Source: Drosophila miranda (lineage: Eukaryota; Arthropoda; Insecta; Diptera; Drosophilidae). From it: 64,000 nucleotides of DNA. Positions within the stretch are counted from its first letter, which is position 1, and the number at the start of each line of letters is the position of its first letter. The notes beneath the pieces were generated by a model that was not told where the DNA came from, did not search any database, and was given only the letters and a program-made list of their open reading frames with translations. The stretch lies in assembly GCF_003369915.1 (NCBI RefSeq), contig NC_046676.1:16412001-16476000 (forward strand). Direction: 5' to 3'. Made by a program: the position numbers and the translations under genes. Of this stretch, positions 47,201 to 58,145 are shown piece by piece.

Positions 47201-49775
47201 CCCACGCGCTAGATTGTGATTGCGGTTCCAGTGCTGCGGGAAGGTTTGTTTGCCTTTCCAGGTATTATTGATGTTCCCGACATACGTATGTAGTACATAT
47301 ATGCCGAAACATCAGTCTGATGCCAGGTGGTTCCGTGCTTTCTAATTACCCGTGTGCTAATTTTAGGCCTTCGATGGAGTATGGCCACATGCCGACGACC
47401 AGGCCGAAGCCCCTCGGCGAAACAGTACCAGAAGACACGACGCAGTCATTAAATGCTCCACCAACAACAACAGGCAGAGCTGACCACAACGGGCGCACAT
47501 TTTATCAGGCGAAAAGATATACACGTGAATGCATATGATATGTAATAGGTGGCCCCACAGTTTCTAATTTCATGTGTGGTCAGCCAATTACCAAATATTT
47601 TCAGTTTGTCACTTGAGCAAGCTATCTGCTTGGATGCCAAAAACACCATTAAAACAAAAGAAGGGAGCTGATGATTAGACGTAAATTAACAAAGACAGCT
47701 TTAAAAAGATGCAGACAACAATAAATTAAAACAGTCTTAGTGGAAGATACTACTGCTACTGCTACTACTATTTGTTTTAAAAATGTAACCATGACAATAT
47801 TGAGCACCACCGAACCGTAACCGAAAATGTAAGAAATTGTTGAACGACTAATACATGTACTCGTGGAATGAGTCTCCAACATCAAGTTCAAGACTTGTTC
47901 GATGGCCTCTGTTAAATTGCAAGCAATCGTCTGCGCGGCAAGTGCTTCTCGCTCCAAGCTGAGAGGGCAGAGATCGCGACGAGACCACCAATCTAGGCCC
48001 AGAGACCCAGGCATCTAAAACAAATACTGAGAAATGAAGTGTGTGTTTGCTCGTGTGAGTGCTGTGCGCGGTGGAGAGTTCAAAAATGAAGTGCGCCGAC
48101 TGGGAACTTGTTTTTCAAGTTTCCAAACAGCCGAAAGCCCAAACCAGACTCGGACCCAGTCGAAACTTGACGCGCTTCATAAAGAAAATTGGGGGAAAAC
48201 GTCTTGTGATGGCCGCAAAGAAAGCACAAAAGAATGCATTTATACGAGTGTGTGGCTGTGTGTATCTCTCTCTCAATCAACAGAGCAGTAAGCTTGATTT
48301 CAAAGAATTATTTAATTAGAATTTACACAAAATCCCCGACCAACCGAAGGCTAAGCACAGTGTGGATCACCTTGTAGCCAGACACACACACACACAGATG
48401 CACGAATATATGTAGCTGGGAGAAGCTGCCAACTTGTTTTTATATTCTTATTAAACTTTTGGCTATTAATTTTTGATTATGTTGACAGGTTGATATCAGG
48501 AGGCATCATATAAATATAGTTATGTTAAATAACATTTTTAACTAGTTGGCAGTCCTAGTTTAGGTGCTACAATAACAAAAGTTGAGCGCGGTAAACGCTC
48601 TGCCTCTGTGTGTGCGCCTATGTCTGCTGCCTATATTCAACATCTTCCTTCCCTTTTTATTTGTATTTACTGAATGGCATTGTTTCTTTTTAATTTTATT
48701 AAATCAAAGACAATTAAAAATGACTACACACACATACACACGTGCCAGCAGATTGCGGAACTTTAATTTACCTACACATACAGACGTTTCACGAAACGAA
48801 CAAAAAAACAAGCCGATAAGAAATATTTCCACAATGCACACAGCACTGCCTCAGCATTATTAACAATTGTAACTGTTATTTGCTCGGTTCATCAGCAATT
48901 TATCGGTAAATCTTGTCATTGATAAAGGAAATTCCACTTTCTAACCTCAAAACAAAGAACCTGCTGGGAGTGGGGTAGACAAAATGTTGTATGCTCCATT
49001 CACATCCCTCAGAAAGGCCTACTACAGCGAATGTATTATTTTTAAATATTTAATGCCCACTGGAGGTGCCGTTTGCCGCCTATCGTAATCAGTTGGGGCG
49101 AATTGAGGTTAGGTATGAGCTTCTGGCACACACAAACACATGCAGAACACACACGCACACAAGGGCGCGCATTTTTATATTTTTAGTTTACATACCTGAA
49201 TAGTTTTAAGGCTGATTTTAACACAGGTTGAGGTTCTTTTGTTTGTTTCACTCTTTTGCAATCAGCCAACAGATGGGGCTCATAGTAGATTTACAGCTTT
49301 TATCAACTATTACTTTCAGCTGATGGCCCTGAGGGTAGGGCAGGAGGTAGGGTAGGGGAAAAGAAGCGCGTGAGCTTGCTGCTTCTTCACATTTGCAACA
49401 AAGATACACATGCATGTACACTCGCCACAAGCACCCACACCCCTCACAAAAATGCACTCCGAATCGATTTTATGCTGCCCCAAAAGAGCCAAGACTCTCC
49501 TCCTTCTTTATTGTATGCAACGCACATAAACTACACCACACTCGTGCTTCAGTTTTTTGTAATTGGTTTTTCATAAACTCACGTCTACCACATATGCATA
49601 TGTATGTATGTAATCATGTATGGTTTGCGGCCCATGTGTCCAGATTTTACATTTGCCGAGAGGATATCTTTTCGCGCGCTGTGTATACCTTGAGTGCGAA
49701 TTTTTTATGTTACTTTTCGATTTAATTATTTTGTCAACAACAACACAAGTACAGTGTATTGATACAGTATGCTAG

Positions 49776-50300
49776 GCAGTGTGACCGCGGATTTGTCCAT
49801 AGAATGTACGGTCTGGTGTTCAGAAATATACCGTAAATATACCGGCGAACTATTTGTATTCGAATTCCATCATATTCCTCGTTTTTGATATTCGGTTGAG
49901 TATTACTAGCTAGCTAGGATCCTTAGCTCTGAATTCATAATTTTATCCGATTGGCGAATCACTTTCCTACAAGACTGGTTAAATTTAAGTTATAATCTCG
50001 ATTCAATTGTTTGTACAGTAAGGTTAAAAGTCAACAACAATTTCCATTTTTGTACATGGTAAGTACACCATAACTACGAATTTACTACATATTAACTACA
50101 TTTCATGTTAGCTATGGCTGTCAATAACATTTCTACACAATTTCTACATTGGTGGGTGGGCTCATAGCGCGTCTGAAAATATACTAAAAAATACTATGAA
50201 AAGTAAAAATGTTAGGCATTTTAGGGTGCTGCCAGACCGATGTTCAATTTTCCCGCTCAATACTATCGAAGGTGGGCTAATTTTTCAACCATCGATAGTG
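49776..50300 (-). promoter_or_regulatory. Sin3A: Minus-strand housekeeping promoter cluster (likely Sin3A)
   Basis: On the minus strand, CGGTCACACTG at 49777-49787 matches the motif-1 (M1BP) consensus exactly. Motif 6 is matched exactly at about 50176-50190 (TTTAGTATATTT) and with one mismatch each at two GTATATTT sites (49824-49831, 49835-49842). ATCGATA (DRE-like) is at 50291-50297. Motifs 1 and 6 are directional and all face the minus strand, so a start site near 49.78 kb reading towards Sin3A is expected. The link to Sin3A is inference. Confidence 0.5.
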
Positions 50301-50699
50301 TCGATTTTTCCCCAGCATTACAGTATGCCCGTAGCCTGTGGCTTATTGGTCAAATCTTAATTCAAAAGAAAGATCCCGAAAAATCATGTACGCGCTCGAG
50401 TAATACCAATTGAATTTTGTATTTTTTGTGTTGTGCTTACAATAAATTTATTTTAAATAGCTCTGATCTATATTTATTAATCTATTATTGAGTTGTTGCA
50501 GCCCTGAAGGAATGCCAACTTATCTTTTGCCTGAAAATCCATATTTAAGACAAGTTGGCGGGGCCACGCCAATGTTATTGAATATTTGTTGTTTGTGATT
50601 GTTAATTTCAACAATTTAAACTTTATTCATTGCAATTGCCTAGCTAACGACAATTCAAGTAAACTGCGACTAGCTAAACAGTATCGTGCCCCGCCTAAA

Positions 50700-51201
50700 A
50701 ACAAAATAGCGGATCGTGTGAGAGCGAGAGAGAAAAACGGTTTTTGTGGCGCTCTTTCGCTCTCTCTCTCTCTGTGGCCCCAACTGGGGCCCCCACTCAT
50801 TCTCGTCGCCGTTTGGAGCCAAATGAATCTGTCGACTACTGCCGCTCTGTGAGTCCCGTTCCGTCTGCAGCAGCGTCAAGTTTGAAAGATTCGTTCGTCG
50901 TACAACTCGCCTACGTCTACGTGCCATTTTTTTTTTTTGAAAAATCTGCATAAATTTGACCGCGTCTGAAACTGCATAAAAATAGCAGAAGCCAGCGCGA
51001 AAAACAGCGAGGCGAAAATAAATACATATTTCGGTTTAACAAGTGTGTGGCGCGCGATTGGCTCGTCGTTGGGTGTTCACTGTGCATTTAAAGTTATCAT
51101 ATTTACGTGTGTGGCCGCTGGTGTGCCAGGCCAGTGCATATAAATATATCTAAAATCCATTTAATTATAAATTAAAAACCCCATCAACTCAACCACACTG
51201 A
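50700..51201 (+). promoter_or_regulatory. Amph: Candidate Amph promoter and 5'UTR with GAGA motifs
   Basis: GAGAG-type runs flank each other at 50716-50734 (GAGAGCGAGAGAG) and 50753-50774 (CTCTTTCGCTCTCTCTC), typical GAGA-factor sites of paused developmental promoters. The first Amph coding exon follows 430 bp later. The exact start site is not identified. Confidence 0.4.
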
Positions 51202-51270
51202 ATGTCCGAGAATAAAGGCATCATGCTGGCCAAATCTGTTCAAAAACACGCTGGACGTGCCAAGGAGAAG
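51202..51270 (+). CDS. Amph: Amphiphysin, first coding exon only
   Basis: ATG opens 23 codons, beginning MSENKGIMLAKSVQKHAGRA and ending AKEK at the donor GTGAGT (51271), phase 0. This is the N-terminal amphipathic helix (H0) of the amphiphysin N-BAR domain; the fly protein as I remember it differs at one of these residues. H0 inserts into membranes and helps curve them. In Drosophila, Amph organises muscle T-tubules and apical membranes rather than synaptic endocytosis. The rest of the BAR domain and the SH3 domain must lie beyond the window. In-frame read-through past the donor gives no family-like sequence. Confidence 0.93.
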
Positions 51271-52137
51271 GTGAGTGCAAAGAGATTGCCCTTTGAGGGC
51301 AGCTCCCAGCTTCAGTTGCAGGTTCAGGTGCAGTTGCAGTTGCAGGTGGCATACGGCGCAGCAACGCCCACGCATGGTGGAAGGTTCCTTTCACAGTGAA
51401 CTGCTGCTCCCACCCCCCGCGTGTAATCCTCGTGACATATGCTTCGTTCCAGCCACAGCCAAAGCCAAAGCCAAAGCCATGTCCCTGCCCCAGTTTCTAG
51501 CTGGGTCACCAACACTCACACACACACACACAGGCACAAGCATGGGGCAGGGCTTCTCCATCGATTTCCAGTCATTCTATTTAGATCTCTGCCAAAAGAA
51601 ATTAGGAAAACACCTCTCCAAAAGCGGTAATCCCTTCTAATACACGTAGTGCTGGGACCTGCTTTCACTGTAGCTGGGAGACACCTGTCGTGGGACCCAA
51701 TCCAATCCGTTTAATATCCGATTCCAGTTCCCTGATGATGTTCATCTTAAGTACTCCCTTTCAATACAATCCAATCCCATCCCATTCCATCCAATCGAAT
51801 CCATTCATGAGATGCGATGCGATGCGATTGTTGCGCTGTTACTTTACTGCCTCTGGACTGGACTCTGTTTCATCTTAACCGCAGATGCGTACAAGTGAAA
51901 GTTTTTGTAGTTTTTGTTATTATTATTTTCGTTTCGTGGAGGTTGGGTTGTGTTCGGTTCGGTTCGTTCGATCCAGCGAAATGTCAATAAAAAGTAGAGG
52001 AAAAACAGTGGAGACAGAGGAGCCCAAACAATGTGTAAAAGCTGACCCACTCGATGGGTTTTTGCCAAACAAGTTTACGAGTAGAGTAGATGCCAGCGCA
52101 TTCCACAGTTCCACAGCGGCAGCCAGAGTCCAGAGAG

Positions 52138-52218
52138 GTTTGGGTTTGGGTTTGGGTTTAAGTTCGTGTTCGGGTTTGGGTTTGTGGTCTGGGGTTTGGG
52201 GTTTGGGGTTTGGGGTCT
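52138..52218 (+). repeat. (GGGTTT)n/(GGGGTTT)n array, G4-prone
   Basis: About four GGTTTG hexamers, a short interruption, then GGGTTTG and about four GGGGTTT heptamers. It is telomere-like in sequence and on the non-template strand of Amph, about 0.87 kb into the intron. Confidence 0.85.
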
Positions 52219-52503
52219 GAAAAATGTTGTAATCTAGCGCTGAGAAATGCTGCTCTGCTCTACGGATGTGTCTGTGCGAGAGCTGGCATTTAGAGTGGAT
52301 GGATCTTCAAAGTTCGTTGATATTTCCTCTGCTTCTTCTGTCTTCTGTCCGCACTTTCTGTGTGCTCTTTTTTCTTTGGGATGCGATCTGCTGCTGCGGC
52401 GATGGATGGCTCGTGTTGGTCATTAAACTTGGAACCGAAACATTCCCCAGCTAAATGTCATCTTGAGAATAGAGATATTTTTAAAGTAACCGATTTAGAT
52501 TTC

Positions 52504-52504
52504 T

Positions 52505-52537
<33 letters not shown>

Positions 52538-52538
52538 C
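52504..52538. repeat. (CT)n microsatellite
   Basis: About fifteen CT units after CCCT units. Confidence 0.9.
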
Positions 52539-52895
52539 TTTTTAAATTGATGGTAATCGAATAAATTCACTTGATTCTCTGTGCTGCAGCAGGCGTACCG
52601 TACCATTTCTTTTTAGTAAAATTTCATAATTTACGCTCAAATGGGAAATTATTTTTAAAACAAATATCTCGTTCTCTGGGCCGCCGCTGCTCTATTATTT
52701 CGCATGGTGTTGTGCTCAATTTTCAGAAAATTTTATGTGATTTTTCACATCGAGATGAGCACGAAAATTGTTTCAGAGAAAACTTGTCAAGCACAGACAC
52801 ACACACACACACTTAAAAATGGCGATGCCTAGATAGATTTTTATGTGAGGTGCGTTTGGATGCCATGCCCCAACAACTGTTGGCTTTTCCCCGGC

Positions 52896-52937
52896 ACCAG
52901 CACCGTCACCGTCACCGTCACCATCACCATCACCATC
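52896..52937. repeat. (CACCGT)n/(CACCAT)n repeat
   Basis: Hexamer array of about three CACCGT then three CACCAT units. Confidence 0.85.
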
Positions 52938-53578
52938 CCAGACGCGTGAAAATGTCGCTTTTCCTGGCAGTCAATCTTTAAATAGACGCCGCACTCTTTT
53001 CCTGTGTGTATGCCTGTGTCTGTGTGGGGTGTGTTTTGGCTTTTGTTTTATAACTCTATGCATACTTTTCTTTAGTTTTTCTATTTTGCAAAAAGACAAA
53101 TGAAACAACACAACATTTCGCCCGCACTGCTCTAGCTTTAGCAATAGCTCGCCTCGCTCTTTGGCTATTTTTAAGCGGCACCGCACGGAACAGCTGCCAA
53201 AAATTGCTCTTTCGTACTCAGTTTCCCATCCCCGTTCTTTAGCATTTGAATCTCTAGCCGAATCTCTAGTCTCTCCGATTGACATTTTATTGGCATCTTC
53301 GATCCGTTCCGTACGTTCCGATCGCATGCAGAAACTCAAACTTGCCTCTTGCTTGTTGAACTTCTTGTTGCATTCCACACTAAATGTCATTTGTTTCGCC
53401 TGCTTTATTTATACACATCTCATTTCAATGCGAATTTCGTTGTTAACTTGCAATTAGTGGAATTCTTGCAGATAAATATAGAATTTGGGCGAGGAAAAAT
53501 TTGAAACATTTTAGTTAAATATCGTTATGAATTGTAAAATATCCGTTAGATTATCGGCATTTTGGGTTTGCAGCTGTC

Positions 53579-53918
53579 AAGCAGTTCTATACGCAAGCAG
53601 TGAATAAATCCTGCAAGCAGTTGAAGAGAGGACAAGCGGTACAAATGTACAAAATGTTGGACCAAAGATATTCTTAAACTATTTAATATCGTTATATTTT
53701 ATTTTAGTTGTGAGAATCCTGCAAGCAATATTCCTGTCTGTTCTATGAGACAGGCTGATTCTTTGCAGATGCTGACCTACATATACATATGTACATATAT
53801 GTATGTATACGAGTCTAGTGTGTTAAGCAGTGCATTTATTCCGAAAGATAGAAAGGCTTGTGTCATCAGTGTGAATAAATTTGCATGCATAAAGCAGTAC
53901 ATAAATCCTATAAGCAGT
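53579..53918 (+). repeat. Dispersed AAGCAGT repeat cluster
   Basis: AAGCAGT occurs at 53579, 53595, 53615, 53825, 53892 and 53912. Two pairs have the same 20-bp spacing and share the spacer ATAAATCCT. Confidence 0.65.
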
Positions 53919-54373
53919 ATAATTTTCCTCTATATGTATTATAATGCATTTGGAACTCTGTTTTTGTTCATTCCGAGTAATTATGGTATTTTAAAACCCC
54001 CCCGCCAACCAATAATACGTCTGCGTAATTCTAAACCGCAAAGATTCTCAGAAAAATAATAAAAATTGGCAATACGTGGAAATACTCGTATTTTGCGGCA
54101 GACTTCAAGAGGAAAATGCAACAAAAAAAGGGGAAAAAATCACACACCTGACACTGCACTTTGAGCCTGCGAAGAGAAGCTCTAAAGTTTCAGATAAACG
54201 ATTTGGGAGCTCGGGGCTGGGGCTGGTGTTGGGGCGCGAATAATTATCAGTGCGGTCTACGCCCCGATACTGAGCCACTCCGAAAAGAGGGGCGTACAAC
54301 ACACTGAGATCGCTTACTAAGCTTTATTCAATCGAGCAGAGAGCAGACGACCCAATGCAAGCGGCACAAAGGC

Positions 54374-54412
54374 ACAGATACAGATGCAGATGCAGATACA
54401 GATACAGCTAGA
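54374..54412. repeat. (CAGATA/CAGATG)n repeat
   Basis: About six imperfect CAGATR hexamers. Similar short runs occur at about 58676-58690 and 60900-60945. Confidence 0.8.
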
Positions 54413-57400
54413 GATACGTATAGTAATAATGCGATTGCGAAATTAATTCAAAGCTTATTACAAACATAAAAAAGTGTTCAATTATTGAAATTACCAAGAG
54501 CCAGACAGTCTATGAAAGTGAAGAGCGAAGCATTATGTCTTTTATGTCACTTTCGATTGTATAACAATTGGAATTACTTCACTTTAGCTCGAGACATTGC
54601 TTCGTTAATGCACAATTGTGCAGAGAGGGAGAGAGAGCGAAGAGAGTGGACGACACTCCATTGGGTGTGAAGTTCAAGTGTTTGTCTGTAGAACGAACCC
54701 CGGCAGCGACCTCCTTGACCCTCTTTCACCTTTTGCAAGTTCTGATCTATTTTGGGTTTCCAGTTTGTTGTTTAACCCCAAACGGAGAAACAAAAGCAAA
54801 CTTTTGGTAAATTTCTGTGTCAGTGTGTGCGTGTGAGGCGCGTGAAAATGCGCAAGGTCAATTATTCTGTCGATGTCGATGACTAGAGTCCACACGAACG
54901 CCCCAAAACCCCATACCGAAAGCACTGATACACCGATCCAGCAATGGAACGTATAGGTAATTTTTGTATCTTTTTATTAGCTCACTCACTCGACACATTC
55001 GCAGCACACTCGCGGGGCACACGATTTGCTAATCAGAATTCGAACAAAACATTCACACGGCAAATGAATGGGATTCACCTTGTGGAATCGGCCCAGTGGA
55101 GTGTAGGGTACTCCTCGGAAAGCCCATGCTTATGGATACTCGAGTAAATTTGTAAATCTATGAATTGCAAGTGTTTATGTTTACTATAGTCTTGTGGGGG
55201 GATATACATAACTTAAAGAAAGATGCCAGAGAATCGCCGCGATTTTCTAGCATCCCACATTTGGAGGGTTTCTTGGATTATTATGGATTATTGTGGATTA
55301 TTATTCGATTCGGCTGATATGATATTCTGTGATGGTTATTCATGATTTCTGCTCCTCTGTGAACACGAATATGAGGCACGAGATACCTGTTCTCTGGGAG
55401 AACAGTGTTTGCATGCACCTGTTTCGGCTCTACTTGAGTGCATGAGACATGAGCAGCTCATCTCATCTCCAGCCGGGGTCCACAATGTGTCATGGTATCA
55501 GATTCGGTGCATTGTTTGCATGCGGAAGTGCGGCAGGGCGGGCAAAGAGAAAACTCGGCCAGAACAAAAGAAAAAAGTCCCAGTCCCGAACCTACATAGA
55601 TCCGAAAACAGATCCCCAAACTGATGCAGAGGACTGCACACGCGATCTGTTGTTGCTCTACTTTGAACTGAAGCAAATATCCCCGCTCTCGGGGCATGGG
55701 AACAGCCTGTCCCCAGCCCCGTACCACACGAAAGTGTTGCCTTATTTTATTACCTTTTTTTAGCTGTTGTTTTAGGTGGATAGAAAACTGGTTTCGCGCT
55801 TAAACTGCGCTTCAGCTTACGCAATCAGCACTCGTTAATTATAATTTATACATATAATATTTAAATTTAGATACTCGCTGGAATGCAAATGCTAGGCACC
55901 TCCCTCCCTGGACACCTATGCCCTATCACCCCCATCACCAGCTAATTGAATCGCTGGAAAACTTTCTTTTAAACGGACTTCTCCAAAAACCAAAAGGGAG
56001 GCTTATGTTACGTAAAGATTGTTGCATTTTATCAGATAAATTAATCCGTTTTCATATACAACAAATAATTATACAGGGCGAGGGAACCAAAAGTGGTTCC
56101 AACGCGAATGAAGTAGCAAGAGTTTATGGAACAGTTTATGGATCGTATGAACACTGAGTACCAGCTTTTCTCTTCGTTAGAATTCGTTGATTTCTGCATC
56201 GTCTATTGTTGATATTATTACTATTAGATTAGAAGATGCCTGTAGTCTAAGCTCCCGCCAGTTATTGGGATCTCCTCCTCTATTGTGCAGGGGCATCCAC
56301 AGGTGTCTCTCTCTACCAGATTTGGTTTTTTCGAGGGCATGCATCATCTTGGGCCACAAAAAGTGTATCTGCCGATTCGGTGGCAGAAGCTTCTTTTGGT
56401 TCTTTTCTCCTCTATTTGGTTCATTCTGATTTCACTGTGCGCCTGTTACGCTCCACTGGCTATTAGCATAGGAATTAGCATAGTTCAAAATTTGCATCGG
56501 ATGCATGGGGGGGCCGCTCTGTGCCACCTGCAGCACATCTGCCAGCAGCCGAAAGGCGGGAGGGGGGAGGGAGGAGGGGGAGGGGGTGTACTCGAGTACT
56601 CGTGCAATTGTGCCGCTTGTTTGGCAACCTTCACGTTTTTTTGTGGCTCGATCTTTCTGCTGCTGTTATTGCCCAATCAGGGACAATTGTTGGATGCTGT
56701 TGGATGCCCCATACTGCACCGGTACAGTGCACTCCCCCCCGGCTCGTTAGCGTCGGGTGGCAGCGCCCGCTCCAAAGCCGCAAAGCAAACGCTTTCGCAG
56801 ATGGTTTCCCTCCACTTATATCGAGGTTATGAGCAATTTTCCCCTAAGCTCTGCTCCGGCGACGCTTTATGCAATGCCCAGGGCGAGAGACAGAGGGGTG
56901 GAGGGCCAGGGCTGGGAGGGGGGGTTGGTGGGCTGGCAAGTAGTTAATTTCAATGAGATTTACACGCCACAAATGGGGGCCAGAGGCAAGAGCTATCTCT
57001 GTTTGACTTTTTCAATGTCAGTTGCATAATTTGTGCAACGCCGCGGCGCTCGCTCAAGTGGTTTCTGTGGTTACTGCGGCCATGTGGCACTTTACATCAT
57101 AAATGCTGTGCAGTTTTCGGGATCGAATCTTTAATCTTTGTACGTCATTTCGGGGCAATTGATTGTGCATTAGGCGCAGCAATTCCCATGAAAATAGCAC
57201 AGATCGAACCAATGGAAATGCAAACCATTGGGGTGGGCAGGAGAGTGGGTGGTGGAGAGGGGTAGACCAATCTATGCATGTTGAAAGAGCCACAGGATGG
57301 ATGTTCCGAAGCCCCCCAAATCTATCCACCTATCCAGCGGCCCAGAGCGAAACAACAAACAAGAGTCATGCACACGACATGTGTTTTGTGTTTGAATTCT

Positions 57401-57713
57401 CGGGCATTCTCTTTTGCACTGTGTCCGCTTGTGCGTGTGGCAATAATCTTGTTTTTCGCAGGTGGCTTTTCCACGTCTTGGCTCGAATTCTGGTTCAGTG
57501 CGTAGCCAGGTGCAGTTTCCTCAGGTGCAATCCCTCAGTGGAATTCCAATTGGCTGCAAACCGTTTGGGGCATCGATCAACTGGAAAATCCCCGATGCTG
57601 TTCGTTTTGTAAATATATTTTTCTGTGATGCCGGCATGGATTTGTAATTAAAAGCAGTTCACTGACTCGCGCATACTCGTATTTTCCATTGCGAAATCGA
57701 GGAAAGATACAGA

Positions 57714-57738
57714 TACAGAGATGGAGATGGAGATGGAG
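57714..57738. repeat. (GGAGAT)n repeat
   Basis: About four GGAGAT/CAGAGAT hexamers. Confidence 0.75.
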
Positions 57739-58124
57739 TGGCGGGGAGTGCTGTAAATATTGTCAATCTCCGGCGATGCGTGTCTGCCCTGTCGTGGTGG
57801 GGACGGGGATCTGGCGGGGCCGACAGAAAAAATAAAGCGAGTTTCCATGTTTCTACGATCCTAGGGCTAATTTTAGGCTGTGCCGACATGACGTATACGT
57901 TATATTTCAATTTGATTGCGGAAACCGTACTCATTCCCTTATCATTTAGATTTGCTTATTACGGTATAAGGAATTCATTCCGACTGATAAGCACTCCGTC
58001 CACATTCCGTCTTCGGTTCATGTTTTCCCTGTAATGGAACATACACACAGACACACACACACGTACATACATGTGTACCCCTCTCTCCCCGTCTTTCATT
58101 ATCACAGCCCTCCGATTGGAGCGA

Positions 58125-58145
58125 GGGGGGGGGGGGGGGGGGGGG
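58125..58145. repeat. Poly-G tract, 21 bases
   Basis: Uninterrupted run of 21 G. Long for a fly genome and error-prone in sequencing. Confidence 0.85.

Larger units (their letters stand above)
41884..49775 (-). other. Sin3A: Non-coding DNA upstream of Sin3A, probable 5' leader intron
   Basis: No domain-bearing frame on either strand. A CTTAG acceptor-like site about 90 bp above the start codon (about 41973, minus strand) and a minus-strand promoter cluster near 49.8-50.3 kb suggest that most of this is one or more introns of the Sin3A 5' leader. It contains many CA, GT and GA microsatellites (43189-43229, 43245-43263, 44192-44218, about 46919-46934) and two GAGA-rich patches (43050-43100, 45585-45720) that could mark further promoters. 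Confidence 0.5.

Noticed and set aside
47320..47538. 72-codon + strand frame upstream of Amph
   Set aside because: No homology pattern, no promoter or poly(A) context, random composition.
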